Shown: positions 1 through 4,259 of the stretch, in pieces
How positions within the stretch are numbered: the first letter of the stretch is position 1
Layout: the number at the start of each line of letters is the position of its first letter
NCBI GenBank assembly: GCA_945901965.1
Contig: CAMDMN010000126.1
Location: 1-6,604, forward strand
Reading direction: 5' to 3'
DNA: 6,604 nucleotides
Origin: Legionella genomosp. 1
Lineage (GTDB): Bacteria; Pseudomonadota; Gammaproteobacteria; Legionellales; Legionellaceae
Program-made: the position numbers and the translations under genes
The notes under the pieces: model-generated
Databases searched by the model: none
Told to the model about the DNA's origin: nothing
Seen by the model: the letters and a program-made list of their open reading frames with translations, nothing else

Positions 1-963
1 TTTAGCGTCTCCTAAAATAAAATCGACTTCAAGCCCTGTTTTAGTGCGCCAATAGCGAATATCAAAACGTTTTTGTTGTATACCACGGTAGGCCATTATT
101 TCCATCAGCATATAATGCTCGAAACTTTTACCCGCAATATCGCCTTTAAGTTGTAATACCTCTCGATGAGCTAAATAATTTGCAACTCCTACATCAAATA
201 AATAAAATTTTGGAATGGCTACGAGTAAATCACGTTTTATTTTTTTATTATAGGGATAAATAAAGGAGCCAAGCATTGTATCAATTAAAATTTGAAAATA
301 GCCTTCAACTGTATTACGACTTACATGGCAATCACGCGATATATTGCTCATGTTTATCATTTCTCCATTGCATAATCCCGCCATCTCCAGAAATCTTGAA
401 AAACCGGCCAAATTTCTAACTAACCCTTCATTACGAATTTCATCAGTTAGATATACATCAATATAGGCTTGTAAATATTTATGGATGAATTTTAACGACG
501 ATAAATAATGTTTGGGCAATAATCCATATTGCAATGCATGCAATAAATCAAAATTTGGAATTTCTGGATAAACTAATGGGAAGAAATGATAAACCCATGC
601 GCGACCACCGAGTAAATTGGTTGATTGTGTTTTTAATTTTCGCGCACTAGAACCACATAAAATAAATTGTAATTTATGTTTTTCAATTAATAAATGAACT
701 TCATTCAATAACGCAGGTACTTTTTGAAATTCATCAATAATAATTGGATGTTGTAATTTATCTTGGGGTTGATTTAATAATTCTTCACGAAATAAATAAG
801 GTGATTGTGTGTAACGCAAAAATAATTGCATATCTAATAAATCAAAATACAAAGAATCGGGATAATATCGCTCAAGAAAACTAGATTTCCCTGTTTGACG
901 AGCACCCCATAAGAAAATAGATTGCTGTTCAGGTAAAGAAAACTTCATAATACGATCAAACAT
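1..963 (-). CDS. AAA ATPase with C-terminal DUF4143 domain (3' end beyond window)
   Basis: The frame is open from ATG 963-961 to the window edge, 321 codons without a stop; family members are usually about 370-400 residues, so the last 50 or so are missing. Seen: Walker A GARQTGKS (residues 20-27), Walker B IIIDEFQK (74-81), a sensor-1-like LCGSSARK (102-109), a helix-turn-helix-like stretch around SRDCHVSRNTVEG (about 209-221), then the DUF4143 region. That ends in GLEVDFIL (310-317), the E-x-D core of the PD-(D/E)XK-like fold in this family. Known: these are P-loop ATPases common in bacteria and archaea, with poorly known biological roles; no specific function can be assigned. The start codon is the most upstream ATG that keeps the usual short lead before Walker A; no strong Shine-Dalgarno sequence is visible. 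The gene belongs to a different DUF4143 subfamily from the remnant at 1069-1663. Confidence 0.88.
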   Translation of the reverse strand, partial: MFDRIMKFSLPEQQSIFLWGARQTGKSSFLERYYPDSLYFDLLDMQLFLRYTQSPYLFREELLNQPQDKLQHPIIIDEFQKVPALLNEVHLLIEKHKLQFILCGSSARKLKTQSTNLLGGRAWVYHFFPLVYPEIPNFDLLHALQYGLLPKHYLSSLKFIHKYLQAYIDVYLTDEIRNEGLVRNLAGFSRFLEMAGLCNGEMINMSNISRDCHVSRNTVEGYFQILIDTMLGSFIYPYNKKIKRDLLVAIPKFYLFDVGVANYLAHREVLQLKGDIAGKSFEHYMLMEIMAYRGIQQKRFDIRYWRTKTGLEVDFILGDAK

Positions 964-1041
964 AATATAACCAATTGTGTTTATATATGAAATATAGTAT
1001 CACTAATTTTCAGTAGAATACACAATTAGTCTTGTACAATG

Positions 1042-1058
1042 GCCTTTAAGTTGTAATA
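1042..1058 (-). repeat. 17-bp exact repeat of a segment in the neighbouring DUF4143 gene (possible gene remnant)
   Basis: These 17 bases are identical to 142-158, exactly 900 bp away and on the same strand. In the intact gene they encode part of REVLQLKG. Here the minus strand reads RDLLQLKG, directly after the TGA of the broken ATPase and in its frame, and the flanking codons are similar but not identical. This fits a tiny relic of another DUF4143 gene of the first subfamily, but the match is short and could be chance. Confidence 0.35.
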
Positions 1059-1068
1059 GATCACGACA

Positions 1069-1663
1069 TCATAACCGTTTTATTAATTCCCATGCGGGTA
1101 CATGTTGAATACCATCTTTAATGGGGAAATGTACCTCATCTAAAGATACTACCCATTTAGGCCAACTGTCTTTAATTTTTTCTAAATTGCCATATTCGCG
1201 CGCGATGACTTCTTCGCTGTGTAATAAATAAGTCACTTGGATATAAATAATTTGTTGTTCTTTCTCGGCAATAAAATCAATTTCAAGTTGATAAATATTG
1301 CCAATGGTTACTTAGTATCCCTCTTGTAATAATGCGGTATATACAAAATTCTCTAGACGTCGTGTAATATTATTATCAAATGTGCTTTGTAGATAATTAC
1401 TAAACCCTAAGTCATTGAGGTAATATTTGCGTTCCCCGTCTAATATTTTTTTTAAGTGTTTTGTGTTCTAATAAATAATGAATTACTTGCTTTAAAATGG
1501 TGGATTTTCCACATCGTCTCTGTCCTACCAATACCTTGACAAGGTTATTACCAAGATACCCAATGGCGGTTTCAACATATTTATGACGAATAAAGCGTAT
1601 GTTCTGCGGGGGATTGTGCCAATAATTGATGCGCTCCATTTGTTCAAAAAATTCATTTTGCAT
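1069..1663 (-). pseudogene. DUF4143-type AAA ATPase, internally deleted, frameshifted and with a nonsense codon
   Basis: The N-terminal piece starts at ATG 1663-1661 (MQNEFFEQMERINYW) and carries Walker A GQRRCGKS about 46 residues in. It runs into KTLKK at 1441-1455. From there another frame picks up a classic DUF4143 tail: KKILDGERKYYLNDLGFSNYL, then RRLENFVYTALLQEGY, IYQLEIDFIAEK, YIQVTYLL and VSLDEVHFPIKDGIQH, ending in a normal TGA at 1069-1071. Walker B, sensor 1 and the middle of the protein are absent; against usual lengths of about 400 residues, roughly 200 codons seem deleted. The join lies in a run of eight A (minus strand), where both family motifs would read KK, so slippage or microhomology deletion is likely. 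A TAA (1312-1314) also replaces a residue, usually Lys, between GY and VTIG. The gene cannot make a working ATPase. Frame plus 1 ends the N-terminal ORF at 1412. Confidence 0.88.
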
Positions 1664-1668
1664 AATAA

Positions 1669-1679
1669 CCCCCCCCCCC
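1669..1679 (-). repeat. Homopolymeric G11 tract just upstream of the ATPase pseudogene start
   Basis: Eleven C on the plus strand (G11 on the minus strand) stand out in an AT-rich region. The tract ends 5 bases before ATG 1663-1661, where a ribosome binding site would be, and also lies inside an in-frame extension from an upstream ATG at 1681-1679. Such tracts slip easily during replication and could once have tuned expression of the ATPase. The downstream gene is broken, so any current role is doubtful. Confidence 0.6.
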
Positions 1680-1686
1680 ATGATTA

Positions 1687-1745
1687 AAATATAGTGTACT
1701 ATATTTATATTAAAAATAGATATTATTTTACAGTATGCTATATTT
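1687..1745. promoter_or_regulatory. Operator-like inverted repeat and an imperfect second copy upstream of the ATPase pseudogene
   Basis: AAATATAGT (1687-1695) and ACTATATTT (1698-1706) form a perfect 9-bp inverted repeat with a 2-base spacer. A 17-base stretch of it (1690-1706) recurs at 1729-1745 with three mismatches, 39 bp away, close to four helical turns on the same face. The half-site ACTATATTT also occurs upstream of the intact DUF4143 gene (998-990, minus strand). The layout suits a dimeric repressor site over an AT-rich promoter, but AT-rich palindromes arise easily by chance. Confidence 0.35.
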
Positions 1746-1764
1746 TAGTGGTTGTCGGCAATTT

Positions 1765-1836
1765 TACTGGCTTATCCCATGGCAATTTTTGAATTTTCTT
1801 TGACTGCCACAAGGACAAACCGCATTTCTACCAATC
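1765..1836 (-). pseudogene. Detached copy of the 3' end of ychJ (C-terminal SEC-C motif)
   Basis: On the minus strand this reads IGRNAVCPCGSQRKFKNCHG followed by ISQ and a TAA at 1765-1767. It matches the last residues of the intact YchJ homologue, where the ending is IGY and TGA. At DNA level 1774-1836 matches 2665-2727 in 61 of 63 bases. The frame upstream is unrelated and soon meets a stop, so no start or body of the gene is attached. It is a gene-end fragment, left by a duplication or by insertion of a segment at the ychJ 3' end. Confidence 0.85.
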
Positions 1837-1873
1837 ACAAAGACTCTGCTTATCGTTCTTCGAGGATAGTTTT

Positions 1874-2478
1874 TTATGCTGGATTAATTACTCTGTATAT
1901 CCCTTTTGAGCTTTCTTCTACAATATCTCTATTTAACAAAACGTGGAGCGCTTTAGTCACAGAAGTTGACGGCATGCCCATTCTTTTTGACGCTTCAATA
2001 GTGTAAATCTTACCCGCGTGTTCTGAAGATAGATATACAAGTAATTTCTTCTGGTTTTCAGTGAGTGAATAGAACTCACTGAGTAGGTCACTTCGCTCTT
2101 CATCAACAATGATACCCCATGTGATGAGTACTGTTTCAGGTTCGGGAGTCGCTATTTCAGACCAAAGCGCATCACAAATATAATTGACATAATAAGGGTG
2201 TCTTTCAGTCAATCGCATGATTTCATTAAATGTTACTTCAGAGAGTTTTATACCCCACATTTTCATGGCAGCCATATTAAGATGTTTTTCATAATGTTCT
2301 CTGGAAATTCTGTCAATTTTCAGTTTTTTGCAAAGTTTATATAGCGGCCTTCCATCATCTTGAAATATACTTTCGATTAAATGTCGACTGCTTCCAGAAA
2401 AGATTAAAGCTAAATGTTTTGTTTCCTGTGCGGCGTTTCTTATACCTCCTTCTATAATAACCCCCTTGGATTCATCAT
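1874..2478 (-). pseudogene. ATPase_2-like (archaeal-type AAA) ATPase lacking its P-loop half
   Basis: The readable part covers about 2452 to 1874: EGGIRNAAQ, a sensor-1-like LALIFSGSSRH, RPLYKLCKKLKIDRI, then RHPYYVNYICDALWSE, ERSDLLSEF and a C-terminal winged-helix region (ENQKKLLVYL to GIYRVINPA). This order is typical of the C-terminal half of ATPase_2-type ATP-binding proteins. Walker A and Walker B are missing. A plausible original start survives at ATG 2478-2476, with AAAGGA six bases upstream, but it reads only MMNPRGLL before a TAG and is in another frame. A deletion of most of the N-terminal domain is therefore likely. The first in-frame ATG of the readable part is 2275-2273, too late to be original. 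The TAA at 1874-1876 falls within INPA; the frame then reads KTILEER to a second TAA (1850-1852), close to the ending expected for the family, so this may be a late nonsense change. Confidence 0.8.
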
Positions 2479-2654
2479 GAGTTGTCCTTTTAGTGAGTGA
2501 AGATATTTATTATATATAATGCAGTTTGGAATAATGCAATATAGAATTATTCTAAAAGGGGTGGTTTTCTAAGTAGGTGCTTAGCCACTCATATAACCCT
2601 AAATTAAACTTCTTTTTCAGTATTATTTAAATTTAGTCAGAAAAATCAATGATT

Positions 2655-3134
2655 TCAATAGCCAATCCCATGGCAATTTTTGAATTTTCTTTGGTTGCCA
2701 CAAGGACAAACCGCATTTCTACCAATCGGTTGGGCTTTGTTCTCTATTTGCTGACCATCAGTATAAAACCAAATGCCATCAACATGTTGAAACTCACTTA
2801 TTTCATGAATTATTCTGATAAAATTTTTATCTAAATATTTGGCAACGAATTCCACATACCCAATCGATTTATCAGTAGTATGTGGCATTGTTTTGATTAG
2901 ATTAAGCCCCAACCAATACATCAATTGCGCCCAGTCCTTTGCTTCTTTTTCATTAAAACCAATCGCCGCTTTCCCCTGCATTGTTTTTTTGATGTAGCCA
3001 GTTTCTGCGAGCGTATAAGCTGTATATCGAGAACGCATTAATGCTTCAGGAGTCTTCGGTGTATCTTGTCCATTTATATACGGGCTACAACAGAGTGAAT
3101 ATGATAGATTTGAACCACAAGGACATTGTTTCAT
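2655..3134 (-). CDS. ychJ: YchJ family protein (UPF0225) with two SEC-C zinc-binding motifs
   Basis: The protein has 159 residues, close to E. coli YchJ (about 152). The N-terminus carries a SEC-C cluster (CPCGS at residues 4-8, CC at 15-16), and the C-terminus a second one (CPCGN at 143-147, C154-H155). Between them is the YchJ middle domain, an NTF2-like fold, with the conserved LMRSRYTAY (residues 32-40). SEC-C motifs bind zinc through Cys-x-Cys and Cys-Cys/His pairs, as in the SecA C-terminus; the physiological role of YchJ is unknown. ATG 3134-3132 has a GAGG seven bases upstream, supporting this start. The gene is monocistronic and divergent from phd-doc. Its last 63 bp are repeated at 1774-1836. 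The ending CHGIGY-TGA differs from the stray copy only in the last residues, so which tail is ancestral is unclear. Confidence 0.93.
   Translation of the reverse strand: MKQCPCGSNLSYSLCCSPYINGQDTPKTPEALMRSRYTAYTLAETGYIKKTMQGKAAIGFNEKEAKDWAQLMYWLGLNLIKTMPHTTDKSIGYVEFVAKYLDKNFIRIIHEISEFQHVDGIWFYTDGQQIENKAQPIGRNAVCPCGNQRKFKNCHGIGY
2665..2727 (-). repeat. 63-bp direct repeat, ychJ copy (partner at 1774-1836)
   Basis: Bases 2665-2727 and 1774-1836 are in the same orientation and differ at two positions (GGT against GAC in the middle). The repeat covers the SEC-C tail of ychJ almost to the stop codon. The 828 bp between the copies contain the truncated ATPase_2 remnant. This is the arrangement left when a segment enters the 3' end of a gene and restores it, but an ordinary partial duplication would look the same. 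Confidence 0.9.
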
Positions 3135-3173
3135 AAGATGGCCTCACTAAATAATTATGATTAGAATTTAATA

Positions 3174-3179
3174 ATTATA
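3174..3179 (-). promoter_or_regulatory. Possible -10 element of the ychJ promoter
   Basis: The minus strand has a perfect TATAAT 40 bases upstream of the ychJ ATG. No convincing -35 hexamer lies at 16-18 bp spacing. The region is so AT-rich that a chance match is quite possible. Confidence 0.3.
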
Positions 3180-3295
3180 TAAAAAACATATCATAACTTA
3201 AGTTTCGATCAGGCTAAAATTTTAAATTAGCAAACATTGAAATTTGACATATAAGAAGTGTTCATACATTAAAGTGCTACCCTTGACAGATTTAC

Positions 3296-3324
3296 TTGAA
3301 ATAAACGTAGTTCATTACTATACT
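3296..3324 (+). promoter_or_regulatory. Sigma-70-type promoter of phd-doc
   Basis: TTGAAA (3296-3301), a 17-bp spacer and TATACT (3319-3324) make a near-consensus promoter 30 bp before the phd ATG. The palindromic operator overlaps the end of the -10 element, as expected for autorepression. A TTGACA at 3283-3288 has no good partner at normal spacing. Confidence 0.65.
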
Positions 3325-3336
3325 GTACATGTACAG
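3323..3336. promoter_or_regulatory. Palindromic Phd/YefM-type operator with two TGTACA hexamers
   Basis: CTGTACATGTACAG is a perfect 14-bp palindrome made of two abutting TGTACA hexamers (3324-3329 and 3330-3335). TGTACA is the known core recognised by the E. coli YefM antitoxin, which belongs to the same family as Phd. Overlap with the -10 element and the likely transcription start means antitoxin binding would block RNA polymerase, giving conditional autoregulation by the toxin-antitoxin ratio. Assignment to this Phd is inferred. Confidence 0.7.
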
Positions 3337-3354
3337 ATAAATTGGGAGTAAGTC

Positions 3355-3591
3355 ATGCAAACAGTCTCTTATACTCACATGCGAGAACATTTATGCGAAA
3401 TCATGGAAAAAATAGCTAATGGTGAGCAAATTTGTTTTACTCGCAAAGGACAAAAGCCTTTTATTCTAGGGAGGGTAGGAACACCTACTGACGCCCAACT
3501 TGAAGCAGCAAAGCATTCAAAACGTGCTCAAGCGATTGCCAAGTTAAAAGCACGTCATGCTAATACCATTAAAGCTTTAGCAGATAAATAA
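3355..3591 (+). CDS. phd: Phd/YefM-family antitoxin
   Basis: This 78-residue protein has the Phd/YefM fold order. The N-terminal dimerisation and DNA-binding part includes VSYTHMREHLCEIMEKIANGE (residues 4-24) and the strand ICFTRKGQKPFILG (26-39). A charged helical C-terminal tail (about 48-78, rich in Ala, Lys and Arg) is the part that wraps the toxin in this family. It should neutralise the Doc toxin encoded next and repress the operon through the palindrome at 3323-3336. GGGAG at 3344-3348, six bases before the ATG, is a good ribosome binding site. The stop codon overlaps the doc start by one base (TAATG), pointing to translational coupling. Length is normal and no defect is visible. Confidence 0.92.
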   Translation: MQTVSYTHMREHLCEIMEKIANGEQICFTRKGQKPFILGRVGTPTDAQLEAAKHSKRAQAIAKLKARHANTIKALADK

Positions 3592-3968
3592 TGGAGTTAA
3601 TTTTTTTAACTGTAGATGACGTGATCTATATTCAAGGCGAAATATTATCTAGTGCGTCGATAACTGATACTGGTAAACTTGAATCAGCAATTAAACGAGC
3701 TGAACAATATCATTATTACGAAAATATTAATAATATTATTGATCTAACTTCTATTTACATCATAGGAATCGCTAAGGCCCATGCCTTTCCTGATGGTAAT
3801 AAGCGAACTGCTTTTTTAGCGGCAACTTATTTTCTTGATTTAAATGGCTATATCTTAGAAGAGAACGATGAGCTATCAACTATTATTGAACAAGCGGCAT
3901 CCGGAGTATTAGATAGGCATAAGCTGGTTGAGCTTTTAAATCCTTATATTTCTTTACAGATAATTTAA
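3591..3968 (+). CDS. doc: Doc toxin (death-on-curing, Fic fold)
   Basis: The protein has 125 residues, the usual Doc length. The Fic motif HAFPDGNKR lies at residues 64-72, with His64, Asp68, Asn70, Lys71 and Arg72. Lys after Asn, where Fic AMP-transferases have Gly, is the Doc hallmark. Known: P1 Doc is a kinase that phosphorylates elongation factor EF-Tu and stops translation. The N-terminal LTVDDVIYIQGEIL and the C-terminal SGVLDRHKLVELLNPYI also fit the family. No independent ribosome binding site is visible; the ATG overlaps the phd stop by one base, so translation is probably coupled, keeping toxin below antitoxin. The catalytic residues look intact, so it should be active. The fourth residue of the motif is Pro and the sixth Gly, where P1 Doc has Asn and Ala; both are common variants. 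Confidence 0.94.
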   Translation: MELIFLTVDDVIYIQGEILSSASITDTGKLESAIKRAEQYHYYENINNIIDLTSIYIIGIAKAHAFPDGNKRTAFLAATYFLDLNGYILEENDELSTIIEQAASGVLDRHKLVELLNPYISLQII

Positions 3969-3992
3969 GATATCTTGAAAAATAACTGAATG

Positions 3993-4070
3993 TGTAGGGT
4001 GGGTAAAGGAGCGATAGCGTGCCCACCAATTTGGAGATGGTGGGCACGCTATCGCTTTGCCCACCCTACA
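3993..4070. repeat. 78-bp palindromic REP-like element
   Basis: The arms 3993-4028 and 4038-4070 are complementary over 33 positions with one mismatch and a 3-base bulge (GAG in the left arm), around a 9-base loop. The outer ends are TGTAG/CTACA. Each arm can also fold alone: GGTGGGCA pairs with TGCCCACC around an AAGCGATAGCG loop. In the left arm the C-to-T change leaves a G-U pair, so that small hairpin survives. Similar GGTGGGCA-type palindromes are, from memory, widespread in bacterial intergenic regions and resemble REP sequences moved by RAYT transposases. Placed between the converging doc and phosphatase genes, it could end transcription from both sides. Confidence 0.85.
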
Positions 4071-4088
4071 TTTCAACAGGCATTAACA

Positions 4089-4259
4089 TTAATCATAAAA
4101 TCTAGTAACTTCCTGTAAAGGCTTACCTACTGCAGAAGATGGCGGTTTAATAACCATAAGTGATGTTAATGTCGGTGCAATATCAGTTGTGTAGGCTAAT
4201 CTTGTAATGCGAGTTGGTTTAAAATTGGGGTTTACAAATAATAGTGGAACGTAACTATC
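4089..4259 (-). pseudogene. C-terminal 56 codons of the phosphatase, beyond the in-frame TAG
   Basis: After the TAG at 4260-4262 the same frame reads DSYVPLLFVNP, then TTDIAPTLTSLMVIKPP and VGKPLQEVTRFYD, ending in TAA at 4089-4091. This is the normal C-terminus of the PafA family (typical pattern: PWNYDxxVPVIF, DIAPTLA, GxPL). No frameshift and no other stop are present. The TAG occupies the place of the conserved Tyr in PWNYD and is one base from either Tyr codon. The segment has no start of its own and is translated only if the amber codon is read through. Confidence 0.88.

Noticed and set aside
1752..2006. 84-codon open frame on the plus strand
   Set aside because: It lies opposite the ATPase_2 remnant and the ychJ tail copy, both supported by protein similarity on the minus strand; its own translation has no recognisable motif.
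2529..2552. Small hairpin GAATAAT/ATTATTC between the ATPase remnant and ychJ, with CTAAG/CTTAG at about 2568-2583
   Set aside because: Stems are short and AT-rich with no T-run or known motif; chance is likely in this 180-bp gap, where I see nothing else.
2649..2834. 61-codon open frame on the plus strand
   Set aside because: It is antisense to the 3' end of ychJ. Its resemblance to the frame at 1752-2006 simply reflects the 63-bp repeat.
3244..3270. A second promoter for phd using TTGACA at 3244-3249 or 3283-3288
   Set aside because: Neither hexamer has a good -10 at 16-18 bp; TTGAAA at 3296 with TATACT at 3319 fits far better and overlaps the operator.
3993..4070. CRISPR repeat or plain rho-independent terminator
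   Set aside because: There are only two inverted arms and no spacer series, and no T-run follows on either strand. A REP-like palindrome explains the structure better, though it may still slow transcription.
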